Of a stretch of DNA of 64,000 nt, positions 34,223-44,710 are shown piece after piece. Made by a program: the position numbers and the translations under genes. A model generated the notes under the pieces. It had not been told where the DNA came from. It did no database searches and saw only the letters and a program-made list of their open reading frames with translations. The DNA comes from Streptomyces sp. SirexAA-E (GTDB lineage: Bacteria; Actinomycetota; Actinomycetes; Streptomycetales; Streptomycetaceae): the NCBI RefSeq assembly GCF_000177195.2, contig NC_015953.1:310001-374000 (forward strand), given 5' to 3'. Every line of letters starts with the position of its first letter. The first letter of the stretch is position 1.

Positions 34223-35950
34223 GTGTCGGTGCGCGAGCGGCCGGAAGCCGCACCAGTGGAGGCGGCGACCCGTCGGCGGGTCGCTCAGGGGTCGAGGCTG
34301 CTGGATCTGCTGTCGACGACCGATCACAAGGTGATCGGCAACATGTACCTGGTCACGTCGTTCGCCTTCTTCCTGTTCGCCGGCCTGCTGGCGATGCTGA
34401 TGCGTGCCGAACTGGCCCGTCCGGGCATGCAGATCGTCTCCCCCGAGCAGTACAACCAGCTGTTCACCGTGCACGGCACGATCATGATGCTGCTGTTCGC
34501 GACCCCGACCTTCACCGGCTTCGCCAACGCGATCATGCCGTTGCAGATCGGCGCCCCCGATGTGGCCTTCCCCCGGCTGAACGCCTTCACCTACTGGGCC
34601 TACCTCTTCGGCGGTCTGCTGGTCGTCTCGGGCTTCCTCACCGCGAACGGGGCGGCGTCCTTCGGCTGGTTCGCGTACGCGCCGCTGAACGGGCCGCTCC
34701 ACTCCCCCGGTTCCGGCGCCGACCTCTGGGTGATGGGGCTCGTGGTCTCCGGACTGAGCACCATCCTGGGGTCGGTCAACTTCATCACCACCATCGTCTG
34801 CCTGCGCGCTCCCGGTATGACCCTGTTCCGCATGCCGATCTTCACCTGGAACGTGCTGTTCACGTCCATCCTGGCACTGCTGGCCTTCCCCGTGCTGACG
34901 GCCGCGCTCCTCGCGCTGGAGGCGGACAGGAAGTTCGGTGCGCACATCTTCGACGCGTCCAACGGCGGGGCGCTGTTGTGGCAGCACCTGTTCTGGTTCT
35001 TCGGCCATCCCGAGGTGTACATCGTGGCCCTGCCGTTCTTCGGGGTGGTCAGCGAGATCATCCCGGTGTTCAGCCGGAAGCCGGTCTTCGGCTACGTCGG
35101 GCTGGTCGGCGCCACGATCGCCATCACGGGTCTGTCGGCGACCGTCTGGGCTCACCACATGTTCGCCACGGGGTCGGTGCTGCTGCCGTTCTTCTCGCTG
35201 ATGTCGTTCCTGATCGCCGTCCCCACGGGTGTGAAGTTCTTCAACTGGATCGGGACCATGTGGCACGGCTCCCTGTCGTTCGAGACGCCGATGCTGTGGT
35301 CCGTCGGTTTCCTCGTCACCTTCCTGCTCGGCGGACTGACGGGGGTGCTGGTGGCCTCGCCGCCGCTGGACTTCCATCTGACGGACAGCTACTTCGTCGT
35401 CGCGCATCTGCACTACGTGCTCTTCGGCACGATCGTCTTCGCCACGTTCGCGGGGTTCTACTTCTGGTGGCCCAAGTTCACCGGGCGGATGCTCGACGAG
35501 CGGCTCGGGAAGATGCACTTCTGGACCCTGTTCGTGGGCTTCCAGCTCACCTTCCTCGTCCAGCACTGGCTCGGTGAGCAGGGGATGCCGCGCCGGTATG
35601 CCGACTATCTGGCCGCCGACGGGTTCACCGCCCTCAACACGATCTCCTCCGTCGGGGCGTTCCTGCTGGGCCTGTCCACGTTGCCGTTCCTGTACAACCT
35701 CTGGAAGACCCACCGGCACGGCGTAAGGGTGACGACCGACGACCCCTGGGGCTGGGGCCGTTCCCTGGAGTGGGCCACCAGTTGTCCGCCGCCCCGGCAC
35801 AACTTCCACGCGCTGCCCCGGATCCGGAGCGACTCCCCCGCCTTCGACCTGCACCACCCCGAGGTACGGGTCGGATCCGCCCACCCGAGCGGGGCGGCGG
35901 GCCACCACTCCACTCCGGACCCCGACACCACCCGGCAGGTGACCGGATGA
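34223..35950 (+). CDS. ctaD: Cytochrome c oxidase subunit I
   Basis: Catalytic subunit of the aa3-type terminal oxidase, 575 residues with 12 membrane helices. Haem-copper ligands are readable: FTVHGTIMM (low-spin haem His), [10 protein letters not shown] (CuB His and cross-linked Tyr), [11 protein letters not shown] (two CuB His) and [15 protein letters not shown] (haem a3 and low-spin haem His). The K-channel and D-channel regions appear intact. The C-terminus has a His/Pro-rich tail of about 50 residues ([13 protein letters not shown]...). GTG start after GGGAAGGGCGAACG; the stop overlaps the next ATG. Subunits II and III genes are not nearby, so this looks like a second copy outside the main qcrCAB-ctaCDEF locus. 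Confidence 0.93.
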   Translation: MSVRERPEAAPVEAATRRRVAQGSRLLDLLSTTDHKVIGNMYLVTSFAFFLFAGLLAMLMRAELARPGMQIVSPEQYNQLFTVHGTIMMLLFATPTFTGFANAIMPLQIGAPDVAFPRLNAFTYWAYLFGGLLVVSGFLTANGAASFGWFAYAPLNGPLHSPGSGADLWVMGLVVSGLSTILGSVNFITTIVCLRAPGMTLFRMPIFTWNVLFTSILALLAFPVLTAALLALEADRKFGAHIFDASNGGALLWQHLFWFFGHPEVYIVALPFFGVVSEIIPVFSRKPVFGYVGLVGATIAITGLSATVWAHHMFATGSVLLPFFSLMSFLIAVPTGVKFFNWIGTMWHGSLSFETPMLWSVGFLVTFLLGGLTGVLVASPPLDFHLTDSYFVVAHLHYVLFGTIVFATFAGFYFWWPKFTGRMLDERLGKMHFWTLFVGFQLTFLVQHWLGEQGMPRRYADYLAADGFTALNTISSVGAFLLGLSTLPFLYNLWKTHRHGVRVTTDDPWGWGRSLEWATSCPPPRHNFHALPRIRSDSPAFDLHHPEVRVGSAHPSGAAGHHSTPDPDTTRQVTG

Positions 35951-36336
35951 GGGGCGAGGCCTGGCTGTTCACGGGCGTGGCGCTCTTCTTCGCGGTGACC
36001 GGCTCGGTCTACGCCGCGTTCTCCACCGACCCCGCGGGCATCGCCGCGCTGCTGGTGTCGTTCCTGATGTCCGCGCTGATCGCCGGCTTCCTCTGGTGGG
36101 GCTACGCGAGCGTCGGCCGCCGCCCCGAGGACCGCAAGGACGCCCAGGTGCGGGAGGTGGGCGGCAGGCGCGCGTACTTCCCCGCCCGGAGCTACTTCCC
36201 CGTCCTCACCGCCGCCGGTACCGCTCTGCTCGGTCTGGGCACCGTCGAGGGGCTGTGGCTCTTCCTGATCGGGGCCGGCGTCCTCGTCCCCGGTGTCTAC
36301 GGCTTCGTCTTCCAGAACGCGGACCGCTCGGGCTGA
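35947..36336 (+). CDS. ctaF: Cytochrome c oxidase subunit IV (actinobacterial CtaF)
   Basis: A 129-residue membrane protein with about four helices in two pairs (5-25, 32-52, 83-98, 102-122). The beginning [19 protein letters not shown] and the loop [19 protein letters not shown] match actinobacterial oxidase subunit IV. It helps assemble or stabilise the aa3 oxidase. Its ATG overlaps the ctaD stop codon. It ends 13 nt from the convergent qcrB stop. Confidence 0.88.
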   Translation: MRGEAWLFTGVALFFAVTGSVYAAFSTDPAGIAALLVSFLMSALIAGFLWWGYASVGRRPEDRKDAQVREVGGRRAYFPARSYFPVLTAAGTALLGLGTVEGLWLFLIGAGVLVPGVYGFVFQNADRSG

Positions 36337-36349
36337 GCCGCGCGCCCGT

Positions 36350-38029
36350 TCAGCCGGGCCGGTCGGGCCCGGCCAGGATCTCGGCCGTCTCCCGCCGCTG
36401 CTTCTCGGTCGCCGGGGGCCGCACCGCGTCCCGGTAGTACCAGCGGCTCAGGGAGACCCGGAGCCGGTCGGCGAGGCGGGCGGGAGCCGGGTCCCGCCCG
36501 GTGGTGCGCGGCTCCAGCGGCCGGGGCAGGTCCCTGGCCGTCAGCACGTACCGCTTCCCGGCGGGCAGTCGCCGGTGACCGGGGTGGTAGCCGCCCTCGA
36601 CCGACTGGCGTACCTCGCCGGTCTCCTCGCCCTCCTCCAGCAGGTCCCTGTCCCGTGCCTGGGCGGCGAGGCAGAGCCGCCCGGTCACCAGGAAGGCGGC
36701 CACCGGGAGCACGAACAAGGCGACGCGGAACGTCCAGGTCAGTGCGTGGACGGGCACGTCGAAGACGTACCCGAGCACGTCCTGTCCGCCGGCGAGCAGC
36801 AGCACCGCGTACGCCGTCAGCGCGGCGACACCCAGGCCGGTGCGGACCGGCCGGTCGCGCGGCCGGTCGCACAGGTGGTGCTCGCCGGAGCCCCGGGTGA
36901 TCCAGCGCTCGAAGAAGGGATAGGCGTACAGCACGAGGAAGAGGGCGCCCGGCAGGATCACCCCGGGCACGAGCGGGTTCCAGATCAGGGTGTGGCCCCA
37001 CAGCCGGGTCTCCACCCCCGGCATCAGCCGCAGCGCGCCTTCCAGGAAGCCGACGTACCAGTCGGGCTGGGACCCGGTGGAGACCTGGTCGGGGCGGTAG
37101 GGGCCGTAGTCCCAGACGGGGTTGATCTGCGCGACTGCGGCCAGCAGCGTCAGGACACCGAAGACCAGGAAGAACAGACCGCCCGACTTCGCCGTGTACT
37201 GGGGGTGGAAGGGCTTGCCCACGACGTTGCGCCCGGTCCTGCCCGGGGCCGCCCACTGGGTGTGTTTCAGGTGCACGACGAGCAGGAGGTGCAGGCTGAT
37301 GAGGCCCAGCAGCAGTCCCGGGACGAGCAGGATGTGTACGGGGTAGAGGCGGGAGACGATGTCGTCCGCGGGGAACTCGCCGCCGAAGACGAAGAAGCTC
37401 AGGTAGCTGCCGACGACGGGCACCGACAGCATGATGCCCTGGGCGGTGCGCAGACCGGTGCCGGACAGCAGATCGTCGGGGAGCGAGTAGCCGGCGAAGC
37501 CCTCCAGCAGGGCGAGGAGGAACATCGTGACGCCCACGGCCCAGTTGAGCTCGCGCGGCCTGCGGAACGCGCCGGTGAGGAAGACCCTCAACAGGTGCGC
37601 GCCGATCGAGGCGACGAAGACCAGTGCACTCCAGTGGTGGATCTGACGGACCAGCAGTCCACCCCGTACGTCGAAGCTGATGCGCAGGGTGGAGGCGTAG
37701 GCCTCGGACATCCGCAGGCCGCGCAGCGGACCGTGCGAACCGTCGTAGACCACTTCGTTCATCGAGGGTTCGAAGAACATCGTCAGGTGGACGCCCGTCA
37801 GCAGGAGGACGAGGAAGCTGTAGAGCGCCAGTTCGCCGAGCAGGAACGACCAGTGGTCGGGGAAGGCCTTGCGCAGCAGTGCCCGCCCCGCCTCGGCGAG
37901 CGGCAGCCTGGCGTCCAGGGCACCCACCGCCCCCTTCGCCGTGTGCCGTCTCCTGCTCCTCCTCGCGCGGGCCCTCTCCTTCGCCAGCAGCACCGGTGCG
38001 CTCCCTGCCGTCAAGTCGTCCGCCGTCAC
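36350..38029 (-). CDS. qcrB: Cytochrome b subunit of the bc1-type complex
   Basis: Membrane subunit of menaquinol-cytochrome c reductase, 559 residues. N-terminal cytochrome b domain: haem His pairs in RQIHHWSALVFVASIGAHLL and SRLYPVHILLVPGLL...LLLVVHLKHTQW, with the Qo-site region PVVGSYLSFFVFGGEFP. The C-terminal part holds three to five additional helices (QDVLGYVFDVPV onward) and a cytosolic Arg-rich tail with KRYVLTARDLPRPLEP, typical of actinobacterial QcrB. The usual partners (qcrC, qcrA) are absent here, so this is probably a paralogue. GTG start at 38029 has only a weak ribosome-binding site (TTACC). Convergent with ctaF. Confidence 0.9.
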   Translation of the reverse strand: MTADDLTAGSAPVLLAKERARARRSRRRHTAKGAVGALDARLPLAEAGRALLRKAFPDHWSFLLGELALYSFLVLLLTGVHLTMFFEPSMNEVVYDGSHGPLRGLRMSEAYASTLRISFDVRGGLLVRQIHHWSALVFVASIGAHLLRVFLTGAFRRPRELNWAVGVTMFLLALLEGFAGYSLPDDLLSGTGLRTAQGIMLSVPVVGSYLSFFVFGGEFPADDIVSRLYPVHILLVPGLLLGLISLHLLLVVHLKHTQWAAPGRTGRNVVGKPFHPQYTAKSGGLFFLVFGVLTLLAAVAQINPVWDYGPYRPDQVSTGSQPDWYVGFLEGALRLMPGVETRLWGHTLIWNPLVPGVILPGALFLVLYAYPFFERWITRGSGEHHLCDRPRDRPVRTGLGVAALTAYAVLLLAGGQDVLGYVFDVPVHALTWTFRVALFVLPVAAFLVTGRLCLAAQARDRDLLEEGEETGEVRQSVEGGYHPGHRRLPAGKRYVLTARDLPRPLEPRTTGRDPAPARLADRLRVSLSRWYYRDAVRPPATEKQRRETAEILAGPDRPG

Positions 38030-38491
38030 GTGCGAGGTAAGCCCTACCCCGCGGGGCGTGGACGATCACGGCGCCCGCCCCTGCGTCTGGCGGCCCGTCA
38101 GCCTTGGCGGCGACGCCGGTGACGCTCTTGACCGGGTGTCGGGCGTGCTGCTTGGATCGCCGCATGAAGTGTCGCCAGGACCTCACGCGACGACGCCACG
38201 TCGATCTCGTGCGTACCGCCGGCGCCCTCTGTCTCCGCGTGGGCTGACCTCTTCGCCTCTCCGTCGCGGAGGGAACCACGTCCTTCGGCCGTCCCTGGGC
38301 CGCTCCTGCCGTCCGCGGCAGCCACCGCTCGCCGTCCCGGACACCGGCTCACGCTTCCGGCCACCTCGCCGCCCGTGGCCTCTCCTGCCCTGACGTGCGG
38401 TCAGCCGTGATCCGGCGCCGCTCACCGGGCGCTCCCCCCGCGCGCACCGCCCACGCCCCTCACTCCGCACCGTTCCCGAAAGGAACCTCCC

Positions 38492-39955
38492 GTGTCCCTC
38501 TCCCCCGGCCGTCGCCGGACCCCGCGGTGGAAACCCGTCGGCGCACTCCTCGCCGCCCTCGTCCTCGGGTGCGCAGGCTCCGCCTCGGCGGCCCCGCCCG
38601 CCGCGTTCGGCCCGGCAGCCCCGCACCACCCCTACGCGGGCCCCGCCGGTACCGCCACCATGCACGGGGACACGGCGTCCTCCGACACGACGCCGCTGGC
38701 GGGCCCGGGGGCCGGCACCCTCGCCTCCACGCGTACGGCCCTCGCCTCGGCGTGCCCCACGGTCCTGGTGGGGGCCGACGGGTATCCGGTGGCCCTGTGC
38801 ACCCCGATCCTCGGCCAGGTACCCACCGTGCACCTGCTCGATCCGGCCGACGGCTCCTCCCTGACCTCGCTGAAGCTCACCAAGGGCTCGCTGCTGGGTG
38901 GTGTCTACGCCTACATCGACCACGAGGACCGGCTGGTCGTCGCGGACGGCAGCCGCAGCCTGCTGCGGGTCGGGCACCGGCGCGACGACCGGGGCGACTG
39001 GCGGCTGTCGGTCGACCGGCGGCTCTCCCTCGCCTCCGCGATACCCGAGGGCGACGCGGTGACCGGTCTCTCGCCGGACTGGGACGGTCGGGTCTGGTTC
39101 GCGACCGGCGGGGGGATCGTCGGCACCGCGGACGACACCACCGGCACCGTCCGGGCACTGGCCCTGCCCGCGGGCGAACGCGTCGCCAACAGCATCTCCA
39201 CCGCCCCCGAGGGCACCGCCGTCACGACCACCCACGCGACGTACCTGCTCACCGCGGACGACGGCGGCCCGCGGATCGTCTGGCGCAAGGCGTACGACCG
39301 CGGCTCCGCCCGCAAGCCCGGACTGCTGAGCTGGGGCAGCGGATCGACCCCGACGTTCTTCGGGCCGGGGACGGGCACGGAGTACGTCACCGTCGTCGAC
39401 AACGCCGACACCACGGTGAACCTGAAGGTGTACCGCACCCGGGACGGCTCGGACGTCTGCTCGGTCCCGGTGCTCCGGGCGGCGAACGGACCGGGCAGCG
39501 AGAACTCCCCGGTGGGTGCCGGCCGCAGCGTCTTCGTGGCGGGCACCTACGGCTACCCGTACCCGGCGGTCCCCGAGGGCGCGGGCGACAGCGTGCCGTC
39601 CTCAGCCGCCTTCGCCGGCGGACTGACCCGGGTGGACGTGCGGGAGGACGGCACGGGGTGCTCGCTCGTGTGGGACACCACCGTGCGTTCGGCCGCCGTG
39701 CCGAAGCTGTCGACGGCCGACGGGCTGCTCCACACCGTGGTGCGCGACCCGCTCATCCCCGGGACCAAGGGCACCAGCCTGCTCGACCCGTTCCGCTACG
39801 CGCAGATCGACCCGGACAGCGGGCAGATCGTCCGCTCCGCCCGGGTCGGGGTGGGGTCGCTGTACGACACCTTGCAGATGGCGGGGACGATCACCCGGGA
39901 CGGGGCATATCTCCAGGGCACCGTGACCGGGATCCTACGCATCACCGCGGGGTGA
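38492..39955 (+). CDS. Secreted protein, propeller-like, unknown function
   Basis: A 487-residue protein with a Sec signal (hydrophobic core GALLAALVLGCAGSASA, cleavage near 33). The mature protein has repeated beta-strand blocks such as TVHLLDPADGSSLTSLKL, GLSPDWDGRVWFATGGGIVG, TTTHATYLLTADDGGPRIVW and VTVVDNADTTVNLKVYRTRDG, the look of a beta-propeller of the quinoprotein/WD-like type. A Cys pair may be formed by Cys residues of CPTV and ALCTP. No catalytic residues could be assigned. GTG start after GAAAGGAACCTCCC. A strong terminator follows. It may bind or process extracellular glycans or another ligand; this is unproven. Confidence 0.72.
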   Translation: MSLSPGRRRTPRWKPVGALLAALVLGCAGSASAAPPAAFGPAAPHHPYAGPAGTATMHGDTASSDTTPLAGPGAGTLASTRTALASACPTVLVGADGYPVALCTPILGQVPTVHLLDPADGSSLTSLKLTKGSLLGGVYAYIDHEDRLVVADGSRSLLRVGHRRDDRGDWRLSVDRRLSLASAIPEGDAVTGLSPDWDGRVWFATGGGIVGTADDTTGTVRALALPAGERVANSISTAPEGTAVTTTHATYLLTADDGGPRIVWRKAYDRGSARKPGLLSWGSGSTPTFFGPGTGTEYVTVVDNADTTVNLKVYRTRDGSDVCSVPVLRAANGPGSENSPVGAGRSVFVAGTYGYPYPAVPEGAGDSVPSSAAFAGGLTRVDVREDGTGCSLVWDTTVRSAAVPKLSTADGLLHTVVRDPLIPGTKGTSLLDPFRYAQIDPDSGQIVRSARVGVGSLYDTLQMAGTITRDGAYLQGTVTGILRITAG

Positions 39956-39963
39956 ACGCGGCG

Positions 39964-39998
39964 CGGCGGGCCGGAGGGTTCCCCCTTCCGGCCCGCCG
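39964..39998. terminator. Strong bidirectional terminator
   Basis: CGGCGGGCCGGAGGG (39964-39978) pairs with CCCTTCCGGCCCGCCG (39983-39998) with a single bulged base and a short loop. Convergent genes flank it. Confidence 0.82.
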
Positions 39999-40010
39999 TG
40001 CGCGCGGATG

Positions 40011-41366
40011 TCAGGCGTGCAGTTCGCGGTGGGCGCGGATGATGTCCGCGTACCGGTGGCCGCTGGTCTTCACGGTGCGCTTCTGCGTCGGGTAGTCGAC
40101 GTGGACCAGGCCGAAGCGCTTGTCGTAGCCGTAGGCCCATTCGAAGTTGTCCAGCAGTGACCAGGCGTAGTAGCCCTCCAGAGGTGCCCCCTTGCGGACG
40201 GCTCGGGCGCAGGCCGCCAAGTGCTGTTCCAGGTAGCGGGTGCGCTCGGGGTCGTCCACGGTGCCGTCGGGGCCGACGGTGTCGGGGAAGGCCGAGCCGT
40301 TCTCGGTGACGTACAGGCGGCGTACGCCGTAGTCGTCGGTGAGGCGCATCAGCAGCGCCTCCAGGCCGCCCGCGTCGATCTGCCAGTCCATGCCGGTGCG
40401 CTCCACACCGGCCACGCCGACCTCCCGGGCGTGCGGGACCGGGCCGTTCGGGTCGTCGGCGACGGTGACCGGGAAGTAGTAGTTCAGGCCGTGCCAGTCC
40501 AGCGGGGTGGCGATGGTGTCCAGGTCGCCGTCGCGTTCGGGCAGTTCGACCCCGTACAGCTCGCGCATGTCGGCGGGGAAACCCCGGCCGTAGACCGGGT
40601 CGAGCCACCAGCGGTTGGTGTGGCCGTCCATGCGGGTGGCCGCCGCGATGTCCTCGGGACGGGAGGACGCGGCGTCGACGGTGGAGTGGTTGGTGACCAG
40701 CCCGATCTGGGCGCCTGGGACGGCGGCCCGGACGGCCTGGGTGGCGAGGCCGTGTCCGAGCAGCAGGTGGTACGAGGCGCGGACGGCCGCGGTCAGATCG
40801 GTGAGGCCGGGGGCCATCCGGCCCTCCAGGTGGCCGATCCAGCCGGAGCACAGCGGTTCGTTGAGGGTGGCCCAGCGATGGACGCGGTCGCCGAGGCGGG
40901 TGGCCACCACGGAGGCGTACGCGGCGAGGTGCTCGGCGGTGTCGCGGACCGTCCAACCGCCCCGGTCCTGGAGTGTCTGGGGGAGGTCCCAGTGGTAGAG
41001 GGTGATGTTCGGGGTGATGCCGGCTTCCAGGAGGCCGTCCACCAGCCGGTCGTAGAAGTCGAGGCCCGGGGCGTTGACGGGGCCGTCGCCGGCGGGCAGG
41101 ACGCGGGGCCAGGCGGTCGACATGCGGTAGGCCCCGGTACCCAGGCGTTTCATCAGCGCGATGTCCTCGGGCCACCGGTGGTAGTGGTCGCAGGCCTCGT
41201 CGCCGTGGTCGCCGTTCTCGGTCTTGCCGGGGGTGTGCGAGAACGTGTCCCAGATGGAGGGGGAACGGCCGTCCTCGCCCACGGCCCCCTCGATCTGGTA
41301 CGCGGCAGTCGCGGTGCCCCAGACGAAGTCCCGGGGGAAGGCGGCGAGGTCTATCGGTTCGGACAC
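40011..41366 (-). CDS. Family 1 beta-glucosidase
   Basis: Glycoside hydrolase family 1 enzyme, 451 residues, cytoplasmic. N-terminal signature [15 protein letters not shown]; acid/base Glu in WATLNEPLC; nucleophile Glu in [13 protein letters not shown]-terminal aglycone-site [13 protein letters not shown]. It splits beta-linked disaccharides or phenolic glucosides after import. GTG at 41366 is preferred because GAGG lies 7 nt upstream; GTG at 41378 is also in frame. It is the last gene of the transporter operon (57 nt after the MalG-type permease gene), a layout shared with CebEFG-BglC cellobiose loci, although here the regulator is ROK-type rather than LacI-type. Confidence 0.93.
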   Translation of the reverse strand: MSEPIDLAAFPRDFVWGTATAAYQIEGAVGEDGRSPSIWDTFSHTPGKTENGDHGDEACDHYHRWPEDIALMKRLGTGAYRMSTAWPRVLPAGDGPVNAPGLDFYDRLVDGLLEAGITPNITLYHWDLPQTLQDRGGWTVRDTAEHLAAYASVVATRLGDRVHRWATLNEPLCSGWIGHLEGRMAPGLTDLTAAVRASYHLLLGHGLATQAVRAAVPGAQIGLVTNHSTVDAASSRPEDIAAATRMDGHTNRWWLDPVYGRGFPADMRELYGVELPERDGDLDTIATPLDWHGLNYYFPVTVADDPNGPVPHAREVGVAGVERTGMDWQIDAGGLEALLMRLTDDYGVRRLYVTENGSAFPDTVGPDGTVDDPERTRYLEQHLAACARAVRKGAPLEGYYAWSLLDNFEWAYGYDKRFGLVHVDYPTQKRTVKTSGHRYADIIRAHRELHA

Positions 41367-41423
41367 TGGGTACCTCACAGGTCTGTTCAGCGGGTGGGGG
41401 AAGGCTGGGCGCCCGCCGCGGGG

Positions 41424-42299
41424 CTACTTGACGGCGCCGGCGGTGAGGCCGGTGACGAGGTAGCGCTGGAGCAGCAGGAATCCCGCGACGACGGGCAGGC
41501 TCACCACCAGGGAGGCCGCCATGATCTGGTTCCAGTACACGTCGTTCTGCGTGGAGTAGCCCTGCAGGCCGACGGCCAGGGTGCGGGTGGCGTCGTTGGT
41601 CATGACGGAGGCGAAGAGGACCTCGCCCCAGGCGGTCATGAAGGCATAGACGGCGACGGCGACGATGCCCGGGATCGCGGCGGGCACGATGACCCGGAAC
41701 AGCGCGCCGAGCGGTCCGCAGCCGTCCACCTTCGCCGCCTCGTCCAGGTCACGCGGTACCGAGTCGAAGTACCCGATCAGCATCCAGATGGAGAAGGGGA
41801 GGGAGAAGGTGAGGTAGGTGAGGATGAGGCCGCCGCGGGAGCCGAACAGCGCGATGCCGGTGGCGTTGCCGATGTTGACGTAGATGAGGAACAGCGGCAG
41901 CAGGAAGAGGATGCCGGGGAACATCTGTGTGGACAGCACGGTGACGGTGAACACGCGCTTGCCGCGGAAGTTGTAGCGGCTGACGGCGTAGGCGGCGAAC
42001 ACCGCGATCACCACGGAGCAGACGGTCGCCGATCCGGCCACGACGAGCGAGTTCATGAAGTAGTGGGCGAGCGGGACGGTGTCCCAGATGTCGAAGTAGG
42101 GGCGGATCGTCAGGCCGGAAGGGATCCACTGGAACTTCCCGGTCACGTCCTCCAGCGGCTTGAGCGAGCTGGTGACCATGACGAAGACCGGCAGCAGGAC
42201 GAAGACGGTCAGCAGCGTCAGGAAGATCCGCCGGCTCCACAGGAAGGACTGCGGCGGTGCCATCGGCGAGCGGGACGGCCGGTGGGCGGGGCTAGCCAT
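41424..42299 (-). CDS. ABC sugar transporter permease, MalG type
   Basis: One of two permeases of a carbohydrate ABC importer. 291 residues with six helices. The EAA loop DEAAKVDGCGPLGALFRVIV (about 190-209) contacts the ATPase. Its start ATG lies within the end of the MalF-type permease gene (8-nt overlap). No ATPase gene is present in the operon; Streptomyces sugar importers of this class commonly share the MsiK ATPase. Confidence 0.92.
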   Translation of the reverse strand: MASPAHRPSRSPMAPPQSFLWSRRIFLTLLTVFVLLPVFVMVTSSLKPLEDVTGKFQWIPSGLTIRPYFDIWDTVPLAHYFMNSLVVAGSATVCSVVIAVFAAYAVSRYNFRGKRVFTVTVLSTQMFPGILFLLPLFLIYVNIGNATGIALFGSRGGLILTYLTFSLPFSIWMLIGYFDSVPRDLDEAAKVDGCGPLGALFRVIVPAAIPGIVAVAVYAFMTAWGEVLFASVMTNDATRTLAVGLQGYSTQNDVYWNQIMAASLVVSLPVVAGFLLLQRYLVTGLTAGAVK

Positions 42300-43308
42300 C
42301 GCTGGCCTTCTTTCCTCGGGACGTGAACAGGAGGTAGAGGCCCGTCACGACGAGCAGGAACAGCAGCAGCAGGACGGACATCGCGGAGCCGGTGCCGAAG
42401 TTCCAGGTCTGGAAGGAGGACTGGTAGATGTGGATGGAGATCAGGTCCGCCGCCGCGGGTGCCGACTTGCCGAAGAGGACGAACGGCGTGTTGAAGTCGT
42501 TGAACGTCCACAGGAACAGGACCAGGACGAGGACCTGGTTGACGGGGCGCAGGGACGGCAGGGTGATGCGGCGGATCTGCTGCCACACCCCGGCGCCGTC
42601 GAGCGCCGCGGCCTCGTAGATGTCCCGGGGGATGTTCTGGAGTCCGGCCATCATGATGAGGAAGGCGAACGGCCAGCCCTTCCACACCGATACGACGAGC
42701 AGGGTGATGAAGCTGTTGTCGCCCAGCAGCCAGAACGGCGGGCTGTCCGTGAGTCCCAGTTGGTCGTGGATGACGTGGTTGATGATGCCGTTGTCGCGCT
42801 GGAACATGAACGCCCAGGTGATGACGGCGGCGTAGACGGGGAGCGCGTACGGCACGAGGAAGAGCGTGCGCAGGAAGCCCCGGCCGCGGAAGGTCTCCTG
42901 CATGAAGACGGCGGCGGCGGTGCCGAGCAGCCAGCACAGGCCCACCGACAGCACGGTGAAGAGGCAGGTGACGAGGAACGAGTGGAGCAGCGCCTCGCCC
43001 ACGGGCGCGTCGAAGTCGACCGAGACGGAGTAGTTGTCGAAGCCGGCCCACGGTGAGGTGGTCCAGTCGCGGATGTAGAACTGCGTGAGCTCCCGGAAGC
43101 TGACGACGATCCCGATGATCATCGGTACCAGGTGGACCAGCAGTTCGAGGAGGAGAGCGGGGAGCAGCAGCAGGTACGGCAGCCCGATGCGGCGCAGCCG
43201 CCCGGAGCGGCGTCTGCGCGGCGCCGCTCCGGGGTCGTTCTTCCGTGCTGTCCGCTCGCCTGTCGCGGGGGCGGCGGCGGTGGTGGTCATGGTGGTGTCC
43301 GTGCTCAC
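42292..43308 (-). CDS. ABC sugar transporter permease, MalF type
   Basis: Second permease of the importer, 338 residues. Cytosolic N-terminal tail rich in Arg/Thr/Ala, then six helices, starting with LPYLLLLPALLLELLVHLVP. The EAA loop DIYEAAALDGAGVWQQIRRI lies at about 240-260. GTG at 43308 overlaps the TGA of the binding-protein gene (GTGA); an alternative ATG at 43290 would remove six residues. Confidence 0.92.
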   Translation of the reverse strand: MSTDTTMTTTAAAPATGERTARKNDPGAAPRRRRSGRLRRIGLPYLLLLPALLLELLVHLVPMIIGIVVSFRELTQFYIRDWTTSPWAGFDNYSVSVDFDAPVGEALLHSFLVTCLFTVLSVGLCWLLGTAAAVFMQETFRGRGFLRTLFLVPYALPVYAAVITWAFMFQRDNGIINHVIHDQLGLTDSPPFWLLGDNSFITLLVVSVWKGWPFAFLIMMAGLQNIPRDIYEAAALDGAGVWQQIRRITLPSLRPVNQVLVLVLFLWTFNDFNTPFVLFGKSAPAAADLISIHIYQSSFQTWNFGTGSAMSVLLLLFLLVVTGLYLLFTSRGKKASDG

Positions 43309-44621
43309 TTCTTGGGCATCTGCTGCTGGGCCTTTTCGAGCTTGGCCTTGACGGACTCGGTCGTCACCGGGCGGCCGGCGGCGGCGTCCGCGAAGAGCTC
43401 CTTGACCGCGGTGCCGACGACCGTCTCGAACTGAGACTCCTCGGGGACCTGCGGGAGGGCGGCGGCGCTGGTGGCGAGGGCCTCGCGCAGCGGCGACAGC
43501 GCGAAGGTGCTGAACGCCTCGTCCTCCTGGGCGGCCTTGACCGGCGGGATGGAGCCGTATGCCTTGTTGAGGAGGATCTGCTCCTGGTCGCTGGTCATGA
43601 ACTTGACGAACTTCTTGGCGCCGTCGACGTTCTTGGTGTTGTTGAAGACGGCCATGTTGATGCCGGCGACCATGGAGTTCGTCCCGGTGCCCTGGCCGGG
43701 CTTGCCCGACTGGACGGGTGCGGGCGCGATGCCCCACTCCGACTCCTCCATGCCCTGGGACTTGAAGGTGGCGGACGCGGTCTGCCACAGGACCATCGCC
43801 GTCTTGTCCTTGGCGAAGTCGCTGAGGGACTGGTTCTGCGCGTACTCGGCGTTGCCGGGCGCGATGATCTTGTCCTTGGCCATCAGGTCGACGTACTGCT
43901 TGACGGCGGCGACCGCTCCGTCGGACGTGAAGTCCGCCTTGCCGTCCGCGGTGAAGAAGTCCGCCCCGTGCTGCTTGCCGAGCACGAAGATCTGGTGGAT
44001 GTTGTTGGAGAGGTTCGACCCCTCGGCGCCGAGCGCCCACTTGCCGTCCTTGGACAGCTTCTTGCCGGTCGTGACGAGCTCGTCCCAGGTGGTGGGCGGC
44101 TGCTTGATGCCGGCGTCGGCGAACATCTTCTTGTTGTAGTAGAGCGCGTAGGCCATGGAGTACAGCGGGACGGCGGCCGGATCCTTGCCCTCGACGCCGG
44201 TGGAGCCGAGTGCGGAGTCGACGAAGCGGTCCTTGCCGCCGATCGCGTCGAAGTTCTTCGCGTCCCAGGGCAGCAGCGCACCGCTGGCCTGCAGGGAGGC
44301 GCTCCAGGTGTTGCCGATGTTCAGGACGTCGGGGCCCTGACCGGACGTGGTCGCGGTGAGGATGCGGTTCAGCAGGTCACCCCAGGGCACCACCTCCAGC
44401 TTGACCTTGATGCCGGTCTCCTTCTCGAACTTGTCGAGTTCCGGCTGGAGGACCTTCTTGTCCACCTCGAGGCTGGCGCCCTGGTTCGAGGCCCAGTACG
44501 TGAGGGTCTTCGGCTGTTCGTTGGACCCGCCCGCGCCGGAGGACCCGCCGCCGCAGGCGGCCGCGGTGAGGACGAGCGAGAGGGTGACGGTGCCGACGGC
44601 CGCGGCTCTGATTCTGCGCAT
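43305..44621 (-). CDS. Sugar-binding lipoprotein of the ABC importer
   Basis: Extracellular solute-binding protein family 1, 438 residues. A lipoprotein signal (SLVLTAAACGGGSS, lipid Cys near 24) anchors it. The mature protein shows LTYWASNQGAS, FEKETGIKVKLEVVPWGDLL, GPDVLNIGNTWSASLQ, YYNKKMFADAGIKQPPTTWD and EWGIAPAPV, typical of oligosaccharide-binding proteins. The sugar is not predictable, but the operon's GH1 enzyme suggests a beta-glucoside or cellobiose-like sugar. It is the first gene of the operon, under an operator-like dyad shared with the ROK gene. Confidence 0.92.
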   Translation of the reverse strand: MRRIRAAAVGTVTLSLVLTAAACGGGSSGAGGSNEQPKTLTYWASNQGASLEVDKKVLQPELDKFEKETGIKVKLEVVPWGDLLNRILTATTSGQGPDVLNIGNTWSASLQASGALLPWDAKNFDAIGGKDRFVDSALGSTGVEGKDPAAVPLYSMAYALYYNKKMFADAGIKQPPTTWDELVTTGKKLSKDGKWALGAEGSNLSNNIHQIFVLGKQHGADFFTADGKADFTSDGAVAAVKQYVDLMAKDKIIAPGNAEYAQNQSLSDFAKDKTAMVLWQTASATFKSQGMEESEWGIAPAPVQSGKPGQGTGTNSMVAGINMAVFNNTKNVDGAKKFVKFMTSDQEQILLNKAYGSIPPVKAAQEDEAFSTFALSPLREALATSAAALPQVPEESQFETVVGTAVKELFADAAAGRPVTTESVKAKLEKAQQQMPKK

Positions 44622-44710
44622 GACAGCGGGGGCCTTTCGAAAGTGGACGGATGTGCACCGGGGGCGAGGACCCGAGCAACGCCCCTGCGAGCGGACCCCG
44701 AAACCCCTAC

